Under the pieces are notes generated by a model. That model saw only the letters and a program-made list of their open reading frames with translations, was not told where the DNA came from and made no database searches. Shown one piece after another: positions 1 to 8,800 of a DNA stretch of 48,714 nt. The number at the start of each line of letters is the position of its first letter. Position 1 is the first letter of the stretch. The stretch covers positions 1-48,714 of the forward strand of contig CAMHOE010000016.1 in the NCBI GenBank assembly GCA_946186665.1, read 5' to 3'. This DNA is from an uncultured Clostridia bacterium (GTDB lineage: Bacteria; Bacillota; Clostridia; Oscillospirales; Acutalibacteraceae). The position numbers and the translations under genes are program-made.

Positions 1-340
1 TGATGTCGGGTATCACTTCATCAAACACCCAGCTTTCAAACTTTTCCGCTGCCGGAAGCTTGCTGTGGGTGATGAGCCGATAGAGGTTTCCTTCGGTTAT
101 GTACTTCTTCTGTACGATCTGAATTGCCGGAGTGCCATCCGCTTTGGTCCCTGTTTCTACCCCTACTGGGCGATTTACCCACCCGGGGGTCTTACAATGC
201 TGAGCAATAGCTTTATGTGGATCTGCATACCCCAACATCTTTGCAACTTCTGTTGCCGGAAAATGTTCCTTTCCATTGATTAATACCACTTCCAACGGTC
301 CGAACTCTCTGTTGTTGAATACCTTCGTGAGTTCTTCCAT
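1..340 (-). CDS. Phage antirepressor, BRO-N domain (3' part outside window)
   Basis: Reading leftward from an ATG at 340 gives an open frame that runs off the window edge after about 113 residues. It begins MEELTKVFNNREFG and contains FPATEVAKMLGYADPHKAI, KYITEGNLYRLITHSKLPAAEKFESWVFDEVIPDI. This is the typical N-terminal BRO-N fold of prophage antirepressors, which counter a repressor or act as DNA-binding regulators. The ATG lies one base after the stop codon of the upstream Xre gene, so the two are cotranscribed and probably translationally coupled. The C-terminal domain (often KilA-C or ANT type) would lie beyond base 1. I am confident of the domain; the exact role in the element is inferred from the immunity-region layout. 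Confidence 0.85.
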   Translation of the reverse strand, partial: MEELTKVFNNREFGPLEVVLINGKEHFPATEVAKMLGYADPHKAIAQHCKTPGWVNRPVGVETGTKADGTPAIQIVQKKYITEGNLYRLITHSKLPAAEKFESWVFDEVIPDI

Positions 341-341
341 T

Positions 342-542
342 TTACGCAACCCCCTTGCACATTTCGTCCACAGTGCTGTCCAGCACTTCGGCAAGTTTAA
401 GAGCTACCGCTAATGATGGGATTTTCATTCCAGTTTCGATGTGTCCGATCATTGAAGTGGTTGTACCCACTTCTTTGGCAAGGTTTTCCTGTGTCATGTG
501 CTTGTCATCACGCAGTTTTTTTACGCTTTCGCCTAATTTCAT
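342..542 (-). CDS. Small Xre/Cro-type HTH regulator
   Basis: A 66-residue protein that is almost entirely one HTH_3 domain: LRDDKHMTQENLAKEV (helices 1-2), TTTSMIGHIETG (recognition helix) and a final stabilising helix LAVALKLAEVLDSTVDEM. An AAGGAGG Shine-Dalgarno sits about 6 bases upstream of the ATG. It is the first gene of a leftward operon with the antirepressor and diverges from the larger repressor at 696. By position it resembles a phage Cro or an immunity regulator. Its binding site is not proven; the 14-bp dyad at 567-608 or the paired operators at 615-659 are the candidates. Confidence 0.88.
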   Translation of the reverse strand: MKLGESVKKLRDDKHMTQENLAKEVGTTTSMIGHIETGMKIPSLAVALKLAEVLDSTVDEMCKGVA

Positions 543-566
543 ACGAATTCCTCCTTGTTCTTGCTT

Positions 567-608
567 TATGACTATGGTATTATTTAATTTAGAGATACCA
601 TAGTCATA
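567..608. promoter_or_regulatory. Perfect 14-bp inverted repeat in divergent control region
   Basis: TATGACTATGGTAT (567-580) and its exact complement ATACCATAGTCATA (595-608) flank a 14-base AT-rich spacer. The right arm ends at the leftward -10 box, so a bound dimer would block or bend that promoter. It is a probable operator for one of the two HTH proteins. It would not form a complete RNA hairpin, because the predicted leftward transcript starts inside it. Confidence 0.7.
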
Positions 609-636
609 TTATAATTCTGATTTTCGGAATTGTAAA
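608..636 (-). promoter_or_regulatory. Leftward promoter of the Xre-antirepressor operon
   Basis: Read on the minus strand: -35 TTTACA (631-636), a 17-base spacer, and -10 TATAAT (608-613). The spacer wholly contains operator copy 1 (615-629), which fits direct repression by the divergent repressor. Confidence 0.7.
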
Positions 637-659
637 TAAAATAATTCCGATATTTAGAA
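615..659. promoter_or_regulatory. Two copies of a 15-bp operator, 30 bp apart
   Basis: TTCTGATTTTCGGAA (615-629) and TTCCGATATTTAGAA (645-659) fit one pseudo-palindrome, TTCYGA-N3-TYRGAA. Their centres are 30 bp apart, close to three helical turns, which would allow cooperative binding by repressor dimers. Copy 1 lies in the spacer of the leftward promoter and copy 2 just upstream of the rightward repressor gene, as in a phage operator region. Confidence 0.7.
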
Positions 660-695
660 CTTATCTTATTTATACAAATTAAGGAGTTGTTTTTT

Positions 696-1085
696 GTGTT
701 TTATGAACAATTTGAATGTTTGTGTAAGAAAAATAACACTACACCAACAAAATTTACCAAGGATACTCTAAAGTTAAGTTCTTCAAAAGTAACTGCATGG
801 AAAAACGGATCAATTCCGAAATACGAAATTCTACAATTTATTGCTGATTACTTTAATGTAACTGTGGGATTTTTGTTTGATGGATTTAATAATTCCACTC
901 AAACAGTGCAGGTGTTGTCTGATCCTAAAACATCAGACTTGGATGAGCGGCAACAAAAATTGATGGATAATTATGATAAACTTAATGAAGCAGGAAAGAA
1001 CGAGCTTGTAGGATTGTCTGACATAATAGCCGGCAATCCTACATATTTAAAAGCGGACAGCGAAGATAATAAAAATGTTTCCTGA
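696..1085 (+). CDS. cI-like phage repressor, HTH plus short C-terminal region
   Basis: I place the start at GTG 696 (MFYEQFECLCKKNN), because AAGGAG at 681-686 is then 9 bases upstream; the TTG at 687 abuts it too closely. The 129-residue product has an N-terminal HTH (PTKFTKDTLKLSSSKVTAWKNGSIPKYEILQFIADYFNV), a linker, and an acidic helix (LDERQQKLMDNYDKLNEAGKNELVGLSDIIAG). There is no LexA-type peptidase domain, so induction by self-cleavage is unlikely and relief may depend on the antirepressor. It diverges from the leftward Xre-antirepressor pair across two matching operators. Codon use is more AT-rich than in the genes to the right, consistent with mobile DNA. Confidence 0.85.
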   Translation: MFYEQFECLCKKNNTTPTKFTKDTLKLSSSKVTAWKNGSIPKYEILQFIADYFNVTVGFLFDGFNNSTQTVQVLSDPKTSDLDERQQKLMDNYDKLNEAGKNELVGLSDIIAGNPTYLKADSEDNKNVS

Positions 1086-1170
1086 TGATTGATAAACCTT
1101 GCGATCCGAAGGAGTAATGTACCTTTTTGTGCCTAAAACACCCATTTATATTGCTGAATAAGAAAAATAT

Positions 1171-1207
1171 GCGTATAAATATACAATGTTATCGTATATT
1201 TATACGC
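1171..1207. repeat. Perfect 13-bp inverted repeat with 11-base loop
   Basis: GCGTATAAATATA (1171-1183) and TATATTTATACGC (1195-1207) are exact complements. The structure lies 85 bases after the repressor stop. It has no U-tract, so it is a weak terminator candidate and could instead be a protein-binding or recombinase core site of the element. Confidence 0.6.
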
Positions 1208-1251
1208 CATGTTGAAAGCCTGTTGAAATCACAAAATTTTGTTAAAAAGCT

Positions 1252-1551
1252 CTGAAAGTCGCTGTTTATCCTAATTGCAACCAGTTGCGATTAAATTCAA
1301 ATTAAGTTGCGATTGTTGCGATTAAATAAATCACATTTAGATTTAAATAAACAGCACTTAAAAACCGCAAAACCGCCGTTTAATCAACTTTTAAACATTC
1401 TTAAACATTTCGATGCTGAAAAATAGCCAAATTCAATATTAGTCACAAACTCATCAAAACAGCATAATTTTCTCTTGCAACCAAAAACAAAAAAACAGCC
1501 GGCTTTTCAAATCGTCACTAATTGTAACGCTTGAAAGTCGGCTGTTTATCC
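1252..1551. other. Gene-free stretch with iteron-like and direct repeats
   Basis: No convincing gene lies between 1086 and 1692. GTTGCGATT occurs three times (1284-1292, 1306-1314, 1315-1323), two copies extending to GTTGCGATTAAAT. A second direct repeat, TGAAAGTC(G)GCTGTTTATCC, occurs at 1252-1271 and 1532-1551 with a single one-base difference. The region is strongly AT-rich. It could be the edge of the integrated element (an attachment region), but no integrase is present in the window to confirm this. Confidence 0.5.
1484..1547 (-). terminator. Hairpin with U-tract on the minus strand
   Basis: Arms at 1493-1510 and 1531-1547 pair with one mismatch around a 20-base loop. Read leftward, the stem is followed by a run of U broken by one G, the form of an intrinsic terminator. 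No minus-strand gene precedes it here, so it may be a relic of an element boundary. Confidence 0.5.
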
Positions 1552-1692
1552 GTGTTTTCTTTGATTTGGTTGTTTTTATCGGTTCTTTTCGGTATCAGGT
1601 TGTCTTTTTGTTTTTACTTGAAAATCTACAATTGTGTATATTTTTGATGTACATTGTACAATTTCTTGTAACAAGAAAGGAGAACGATTGTT

Positions 1693-4600
1693 ATGAAAAA
1701 GCGTAAACTAATGCGTAAGGTTTTTGCGGCAGCTTTAGCTGTAGCAATGGTCGGCGGTACGGCTGTTGCAACGCCCGTTGGCTCGATGATCGGCGCTAAC
1801 ATCACCGCAAGTGCCGCTTCATCTTCGCCGGTAGTTACTGTAGGCAACTATCAGTATATCCTCTACAGCGACAGCACAGCCAAAGTAGTTGGCTATACCG
1901 GCACAAAGGATCTTTCCACAACAAGCGTCGGTATGCCGTCTGTTATCTACTCAAAGGATATCGACACCACTTGGTCGTACAACGAGTATATCAGCAGCTA
2001 CAACGTCACACAGATGCAGGCAAGTATATTCAGCGGCTGTAAGTTCAAACCCTGTCACTGCCAAGCAAACTACAGGCTATTACAGGAGGCTTTACCGGCG
2101 CTGAGATCGGCAGCTTCTTCATCGACAGCAGCAACACCTATTTCAGCAGTACTTACAGCGGAGGTGCATATGCTCTTTACAACAAGGGCAATACCACTCT
2201 TTATGCGTATCCGTCAAATCCGTCACTGTATGTCAGCGGCTTCGGCACTGCAACCAAAGGCTTCCCCTCTACTCTTACAAGGGTTGAAGATCAGGCTTTT
2301 GCAGGCAGCAAGCTCTATACAGTTACTCTTCCGTCTACAGTTACATATGCAGGCGACAGACTGTTCACAGGCTCCAGTATCACCTCTGTTACATTTGAGG
2401 GCAACGCTCCCACCTTCCGTTTCCTGCCAAGCTCCACAATACCGGATCACGGCACCTTTGAATGAGCTTCAAGCCTTTATAAGATAACGATCAAAGGCAC
2501 GGGCGGAAACTATAACACCGATAGTTACGGCAACCTCTATAATAAGGACTTGACTAAGCTGATACTTGTTCCTCAGGGCAGAACTTCTGCTTTCAATGTA
2601 GCGTCTACCTGTACGGAGATCGGCGACTATGCGTTCTATCATTCCAACGCAAACGGTCCTGTTATTTACGATCAGGTAAAGACTATCAACACCTATGCTT
2701 TCAGCGGCGTAAAGTCAAACTTCAAGGTATATTGCCTGAAGGATACTCCCACCGAGACTTTCGTGAAGAACAAGAGCATCTCCTATACATACGCTTATGA
2801 GTACACCACAGCAAGCGACGGCGTAACTATAACAAAGTACAGCGGTCCGTACACCTCTCCCGGTGTGCCCACATCCATCAACGGCAAGAGCGTTATCGCT
2901 ATAGGTGATGAAGCCTTCAAGGGCAATACATCTGTAACCTACGTTTATCTGTACAGCCCGATAAGCACAATCGGCAGCTCCGCTTTCTATGGCTGTACAA
3001 ATCTGAAAAGAGTCACCATGCCAAGTGCAGTTACCCAGATAGGCGATCGTGCTTTCTATAACTGCTCAAGCATGGATACACTTTCTCTGCCGAGCAGTCT
3101 GCAAAAAATCGGCACCTATGCTTTCGGATACTGTTCATCACTGACAGATGTTACTATTCCGAACAGCGTAACACAGCTTAACTACGGTTCATTCTACGGA
3201 TGTACTAACCTGACAAGCCTTAATATCGGTACAGGCCTTAAAAACATCGGTGCATACTCATTTGAGAACACCGGTCTTACTTCTCAGTATATTCCAAAGA
3301 ATGTAACATTCATAGGTGATAATGCTTTCGGATATAAATACAGCAGCAACGCTCATACACTCAACTCTTCTTTTGAATATATCAGCGGCTATCCTGATAC
3401 AGAAGCAGAGGTGTATGCTAATGATAATGACATCACCTTCAAGAGCTTTATCGAGTACAGTGTAAGCAACGGCAGTGTCACTATCGACAAGTACACCGGT
3501 TCAGACACCAGTGTAGTTATCCCGAGCACTATCGGCGGATACCCTGTAACAAAGATAAAGAGTTATGCCTTTAACGGCTCTAATGTCACAAGCGTGACAC
3601 TTCCGAGCAGCATGACACAGATAGACGGCTACGCTTTCTACGGCGCAAGCAAGCTCAAGAGCATATACATCCCATCCAGCGTAACAAGTATCGGCAGCTA
3701 TGCCTTTGAGTTCTGTACAAGCCTTACATCCATCAATATTCCGGCTACTGTCAAGAGTATCGGAAACGGCGCATTCTACGGCTGTACGTCTCTTTCAAGC
3801 CTGACGCTCAACAGCGGCTTACAGACCATCGGCAAGTATGCGTTTACAAACGTTGCTCTGACTTCTGTTACTGTTCCAAAGACTGTAACCACAATCAATG
3901 AGTACGCTTTTGCTTACAATTATGCAAACTCCACCTATACTGCTGTCAGCGGCTTCACTATGACAGGCTATGTTGACACAGCGGCAGAGACATACGCAAA
4001 CAATAACACACACATAACCTTCAAGCCGCAGTATGAGACTCTCACCAACACATCTACTGTTGACAAGACTTCTATCACACTCGGCGGCACAGTAAAGGTT
4101 ACCGCAGGCGCAACAGGCGGCAAGAAGCCTTATGAATTCGCTGTATACTACAAGAAGGGTTCAGGCTCTTATACAACGCTCCAGAGCTTCAGCTCCAACA
4201 CAAGCGTTAACTTTACCCCCACATCCTCAGGTACATATACCATCATGGTTACAGCTTCTGATTACAGAAACGTAACGACCTCCAAGACCTTTACTGTTAC
4301 AGTAACAGCACCTGAGCTTGTAAACAATTCTACTATCTCCGCAGCAACAGTCAATACCGGTGATAACATCACAGTTACCGGCAAGGCTACCGGCGGCGAG
4401 GGAAGCTATTCCTACAAGGTAACATACCAGAAGAAGGACGCGCTTTACTGGAATATCGTACAGTCCTACTCTTCAAACAACAGCGTTTCCTTCAGCATTG
4501 ATACAGCAGGCGAATATACAGTTTGCGTTGATGTTACTGACGGCAATAGCACCGTAACTTCAAAGTACTTTGACGTAACAGTCAAAGAACCTCTTACAAA

Positions 4601-6260
4601 TAACTCTACTATCTCTGCGACCACAGTAAAAGTCGGTGAAGAGATCACAGTTAATGCCGCAGCTTCCGGCGGTGAGGGCAGTTATACTTACTGTGCAGCA
4701 TATGTTGACGAAGGTCAAAACTCTGTTGTTGTACAGAACTATACTTCTAACAATATAATCTCCTTCAGTATAAATAACGCCGGCGAATACACAGTTTATG
4801 TCATTGTCAAGGACAGCAACGGAAATGTTTCTGAAAAGTCCTTTGACATAACCGTTGAGCAGAAGGATGAGCTTGTAAACAACTCAGGTATGTCCTCAGA
4901 CTCAATAACACTGGGCGATACTGTAACGCTTACAGGCGCAGCAGCAGGCGGCACAGCTCCTTATAAGTACGCTTACTATTACAAGAATTCCACAGACAGC
5001 AAATACACCACACTTAAGGGCTATTCCACCACAGACACGGTATCCTTCACTCCCACAGAGACAGGTACTTATTCTGTTGTTATTTACACAAAGGACAATG
5101 ACGGTACAATAATGAAAAAGACCTTTAAGCTCACTGTTAAAAATGTTGCTCTCGTAAATAATTCTAAGCTTTCCGCAGACTCCATCAATCTTGGCGGCAC
5201 CGTTACAATTACCGGTGAAGCAGCAGGCGGCACAGCTCCTTATAAGTACGCTTACTACTATAAGAAGTCGACCGACAGCAGCTACACAACAATTAAGGGC
5301 TTCTCCGAAACAAGCACAGTATCTCTTGAGCCAACAGAAGCAGGAAGCTACATTGTTGTTGTTAAGGTAAAGGACAATGCAGGCACTATTGCAAGAAGTG
5401 AATATACTCTTACAGTTGCAAACGCTGCCCTTGCAAACAACTCTGAGCTTTCTTCTGAAAAAATCGCTCTCGGCGGCACCGTTACTATAACCGGTGAAGC
5501 AGCAGGCGGTACAGCTCCTTATCAGTATGCTGTTTATTACAAGAATTCCACAGACAGCAAATTCAGCACACTGCAAACCTATTCAGCCGCAAATACAGTT
5601 ACCTTCCAGCCCACAGAGACAGGAACATATTCTGTTGTTGTTTATGTAAAGGATAATAACGGCGCAACAGTAAAGAAAACAATGAAGCTCACTGTTGAAA
5701 ACGCTCTTACAAACACCTCTGAGCTTTCTTCTGAAAAAATCGCTCTTGGCGGCACTGTTACAATAACAGGTAAAGCAACAGGCGGCACAGCTCCTTATCA
5801 GTATGCTGTTTATTACAAGAATTCCACAGACAGCAAATTCAGCACACTGCAAACCTATTCAGCTACAGATACAGTAACCTTCAAGCCCACAGCGACAGGA
5901 ACATATTCTGTTGTTGTTTACGTAAAGGATAATGACGGCACAACAGTAAAGAAAACAATGAAGCTCACTGTAGAAGACGCTGCTCTTACAAACACCTCGA
6001 AGCTTGCTGCTGCATCTATCGCACTTGGCAGCTCCGTGAAAATCAAAGGTTCTGCAACAGGCGGCACAGCTCCTTACCAGTATGCTTTCTATTACAAGAA
6101 TTCTACAGACAGCAAATTCACCACACTCAAGAGCTATTCTTCTACAGCTACAGTATCCTTCAAGCCCACAGCAGCAGGAACCTACTCTGTTGTTGTATAC
6201 GTAAAGGACAATGACGGAACAATAGTAAAGAAAACACTTAAGCTCACAGTAACTGAATAA
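1693..6260 (+). pseudogene. Secreted BspA-like LRR / Ig-like repeat protein, frame-disrupted
   Basis: Start ATG 1693 with GAAAGGAG about 10 bases upstream. The intact protein would have ~1,522 residues: a signal peptide (KKRKLMRKVFAAALAVAMVG, Ala-rich, ASA cleavage region), a ~100-residue N-terminal part, many LRR_5 repeats of about 23 residues (pattern AFYGCTSLSSLTLNSGLQTIG), then eight ~92-residue beta-sandwich modules to the C-terminus. Two lesions break it. One base appears to be missing from an A-run at 2047-2049 (restoring AAAA gives KFKTLSLPSKLQAITGG), and TGA stands in frame at 2463-2465, between HGTFE and ASSLYKITIKG. Homology resumes in frame on both sides, so these are recent mutations or sequencing errors. 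There is no LPXTG or dockerin; it is probably secreted or bound non-covalently. Family function (adhesion or substrate binding) is inferred. Confidence 0.8.
4035..6257 (+). repeat. Eight tandem ~92-residue Ig-like modules
   Basis: Each module starts with a (V/T/A)NNS or TNTS sequence, followed by S(I)xLGGTVTITG, A(T)GGTAPYxYAxYYK, a TDSKxTTLxxYS turn and a final GTYSVVVYVKDNDG strand. Modules 6 and 7 are nearly identical at the DNA level, which indicates recent duplication. The first module follows the last LRR directly. Such arrays act as stalks or ligand-binding spacers on secreted proteins; the ligand is unknown. Confidence 0.8.
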
Positions 6261-6302
6261 CTCAGAAATCATGCGATAAGCTATCACAGTATAAAGCATG
6301 AG

Positions 6303-6340
6303 AAACCGCTTCCGGCACACACTGTCGGAAGCGGTTTTAT
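6303..6340 (+). terminator. Intrinsic terminator of the LRR gene
   Basis: AAACCGCTTCCG (6303-6314) pairs with CGGAAGCGGTTT (6326-6337), followed by a T-rich stretch on the plus strand. A second strong hairpin without a U-tract (6374-6411, CCCCTGCAAGCT with its complement) lies just past the end of the converging glycosyltransferase gene. Confidence 0.8.
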
Positions 6341-6415
6341 TATCAATCAGTATTCATTTATATGTATGTTTTTCCCCTGCAAGCTGTTCTCATGCGAATA
6401 GCTTGCAGGGGGTGT

Positions 6416-7390
6416 TTATTGTTTATTGTTCTTTTTCTTTCCCGGCTGGAAGAATTTGATTGGTATCTCCGGAGTGCCGTCAACAGGCTCAAAGTCATCT
6501 GACATGATGTAGTCACGGATATACTTGTTTATGGCGAAGTTCCTTTTCATGTTCCTGAAATCAAAGTTTATTATATGCTGTCTCGATATAGAGTATATGT
6601 TGACAAGGTGGTACTTGCGTGCAAGGGCCTTGACCGCCTTCTTGTACTCGTCATAAGAACCGTTTTTCTCTAAATAGTTCCTGAGTACAAGAACTGCCCG
6701 GTACAGGTCGTGTATCTTCTGAGAGTCCATAGTTCCCATAATGCTGCCGATACGCTTTTCGTAGTAATACAGCTTCTTGCTGCACACCGCAAGTCGGTTT
6801 GCATTGTACATCAGACGGGAGCTTGTTGCAACATCTTCAAAGTACATATCCGGATAACGTATATCGTTGTCCTTGAAAAGAGATGCTTTGTACATTTTGT
6901 TCCACGCATAGCTCTGGAAGGTGATATCCCTTATCATCTTGTCCAGCGCAGGTTTTTTCTCAATAGCGCCGTTATCCAGCAGTACAGCGTGAGTGAATTT
7001 CATAGAACCGTTGAAGAACGAATACATGAAGTTACAGTACGACATCTCCGCATCGTATTTCTTACAAAGTCCGTACAGAGTTTTAAGATAGTCCCTGTGA
7101 ACAAAGTCATCGCTGTCCACACAGGCAATGTACTCTCCCCTTGCACGTTCAATGCCGAAGTTTCGTGCATCGGACAGACCGCCGTTCTCCTTGTCAAAAA
7201 GAATGAACCTCTTGTCCCTTTTGCTGAAGGCTTCGGCTATCCTGCGGCTGTTGTCCGGAGAACCGTCATTTATCATCAGAACCTCAAAATCTTTGAAGCT
7301 CTGTCTGAGCAGCGACAAAAGGCATCGTCCGATATATCTTTCAACCTTGTATATTGGTACTATTACGCTTATCTTAGGAGCATCCTTCAT
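6416..7390 (-). CDS. Family 2 glycosyltransferase (GT-A fold)
   Basis: A 324-residue cytoplasmic enzyme predicted to transfer a sugar from a nucleotide-sugar donor to an envelope polysaccharide or glycolipid. The N-terminal GT-A core is clear: KISVIVPIYKVERYIGRCLLSLLRQSF, FEVLMINDGSPDNS, KENGGLSDARNFGIERARGEYIACVDSDDF. The DSDD is the metal/nucleotide-binding DxD motif. The C-terminal part (FPDMYFEDVATS-type region, then YYYEKR) is typical of EpsJ/WcaA-like enzymes. No membrane segment follows the catalytic domain. The gene stands alone, converging on the LRR gene; heptad repeats lie directly upstream of its ATG. The acceptor cannot be told from the sequence. Confidence 0.88.
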   Translation of the reverse strand: MKDAPKISVIVPIYKVERYIGRCLLSLLRQSFKDFEVLMINDGSPDNSRRIAEAFSKRDKRFILFDKENGGLSDARNFGIERARGEYIACVDSDDFVHRDYLKTLYGLCKKYDAEMSYCNFMYSFFNGSMKFTHAVLLDNGAIEKKPALDKMIRDITFQSYAWNKMYKASLFKDNDIRYPDMYFEDVATSSRLMYNANRLAVCSKKLYYYEKRIGSIMGTMDSQKIHDLYRAVLVLRNYLEKNGSYDEYKKAVKALARKYHLVNIYSISRQHIINFDFRNMKRNFAINKYIRDYIMSDDFEPVDGTPEIPIKFFQPGKKKNNKQ

Positions 7391-7417
7391 GCTACCACCT
7401 CATTGATATCTTTTATT

Positions 7418-7612
7418 GTAGTGGTCAGTGATTAGTGGTCAGTGGTCAGTGTTAAGCCCAAAGTTCAATGCGAACCGAAGTTCACATTAAACCTACTATA
7501 TTTCGTTTTCGCGAAACGAAAACGTACCACTATTATTCATTTTTCAGTTTTAAGTTTTCAGTATTCATTATTTCTATTTCCACTTTCCACTTTTCACATT
7601 CCACATTTTATA
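7418..7612. repeat. Intergenic repeat island: heptads and palindromic element
   Basis: Units of AGTGGTC type occupy 7422-7455. A palindrome of the TTTCGTTTTCGC / GCGAAAACG type follows (about 7494-7530, here partly degenerate), then a tail of about eleven heptads of the TTCNNNW type that drifts in sequence but keeps a 7-bp phase up to the stop codon of the next gene at 7613. No gene is supported here. Confidence 0.75.
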
Positions 7613-8719
7613 TCACGCTTTGCTTACCTCTTCGGGTATAGCATCGTTTTCTTCTGCTTCCTGCGCTGCTTCTATTACTTCGACCACGGTTTTGTTTTTC
7701 TTTACACCTGCAAAGGGCAGAGCTATAACTATGGTTCCATAGTATGTAATAGTTCTCCAGAGAAGGATAGCAGATTTCATAGTCTGGGGGTCGAAGAAGC
7801 CGCTGAAGAATGTACTGAAGCAATATTCAGCTGCACCGGACGCACCCGGTATCGGCACAAGTGAGGATACCATAGTAACATATGACTGAGCGCACAGCAT
7901 ATCGAAAACATTGAAATCTCCGCCGAATGACATTGAAATACAATACGGCACAAGGAAGAAAGCCATCATCTGAATAAACGTAAGTACATAGGCTTCAATA
8001 ACAAGCCCCTTGTTCTTTGTCAGTTCCTTGTTGCTCTCATGGAAGGTAGTGAGCTGAGCATCAAGCTTCTTTATCTTCTCATCAACATTTTTGAGTATAT
8101 GCAGCTTTGCAAGCAGACGGAAAAGACCCGTCAGCAGGGATGTAGTTGACTTTTTGCTGAACGACGCTAAAAGCAGCGCGCATATCATAAATACCTGAGC
8201 CGAGAAGCCCAACACTGTAAGCATCCACATTGTAAAGTCAAGCTTCTCTGCAAAAAGCGGAAAGCGCAGCACCATAGAGATAACGCTGCACACAGTCAGT
8301 GTAAACTGCCACACAAGAAATTTCTGTATCAGCACAGAGGTAGCATTAGCTCCTTTTATACCCATCCTTGACATATAGAGTATCTGCATTGGCTGACCGC
8401 CTGTGGAGCTTGGGGTTATGGCGCAATAGAACTGTCCGACCATTGAAGCCACCAGAGCTTTTCTGAAGGTCATGCCCGGAGTAGTCTCTCTGACGAAAAG
8501 GTAAATGATAGTGGTATCGATACCCAGATTGAGAAAGTGCATAGCAAGCGCCATGATTATCCAGAAAACATTGATTTTCAATCCGCTGTTGAGCAGGTCG
8601 ATAAAACCGTCCTCAGAAAAAATAAAATAGATTATAAGACCTATTGTAAAGCAAACTATAATAATATTGAATATCAATCCCCAAGGGACTTTAGACTTCT
8701 TTTTAACTTTATCGCTCAT
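7613..8719 (-). CDS. Flippase-like integral membrane protein (YbhN / LPG-synthase TM domain family)
   Basis: A 368-residue protein with about eight hydrophobic segments, the first at residues ~14-34 (LIFNIIIVCFTIGLIIYFIF). Family landmarks are TPSSTGGQPMQILYM in the first half and LVPIPGASGAAEYCF near the C-terminus, both conserved in the UPF0104/YbhN/AglD group, also called the lysylphosphatidylglycerol synthase transmembrane domain. Members are thought to act in lipid or lipid-linked saccharide translocation. There is no soluble MprF-type aminoacyl-transfer domain, so lysyl-PG synthesis is unlikely. The tail is charged and Glu/Ala-rich (VVEVIEAAQEAEENDAIPEEV). Its neighbours in envelope glycan work support a lipid-carrier role, but this is inference. 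Confidence 0.85.
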   Translation of the reverse strand: MSDKVKKKSKVPWGLIFNIIIVCFTIGLIIYFIFSEDGFIDLLNSGLKINVFWIIMALAMHFLNLGIDTTIIYLFVRETTPGMTFRKALVASMVGQFYCAITPSSTGGQPMQILYMSRMGIKGANATSVLIQKFLVWQFTLTVCSVISMVLRFPLFAEKLDFTMWMLTVLGFSAQVFMICALLLASFSKKSTTSLLTGLFRLLAKLHILKNVDEKIKKLDAQLTTFHESNKELTKNKGLVIEAYVLTFIQMMAFFLVPYCISMSFGGDFNVFDMLCAQSYVTMVSSLVPIPGASGAAEYCFSTFFSGFFDPQTMKSAILLWRTITYYGTIVIALPFAGVKKNKTVVEVIEAAQEAEENDAIPEEVSKA

Positions 8720-8756
8720 CTCATATTCTCCTCATAAAACGATCGTATTACACAAC

Positions 8757-8797
8757 AAGGAAGCATACACCATAATTCACATAATGTATGCTTCCTT
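8757..8797 (-). terminator. Terminator hairpin, 13-bp perfect stem
   Basis: AAGGAAGCATACA (8757-8769) pairs exactly with TGTATGCTTCCTT (8785-8797). It lies four bases past the stop of the gene ending at 8801 and separates it from the flippase-like gene. U-rich flanks exist on both strands. Confidence 0.75.
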
Positions 8798-8800
8798 TTA

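Noticed and set aside
1117-1161. A 14-codon open frame (MYLFVPKTPIYIAE) behind GGAG, just after the phage repressor, as a possible signalling peptide.
   Set aside because: The GGAG is only two bases from the ATG, there is no export signal or receptor gene nearby, and a frame this short is expected by chance.
4902-6320. Long Cys-rich minus-strand frames opposite the Ig-like modules.
   Set aside because: They are antisense shadows created by the codon pattern of the tandem modules.
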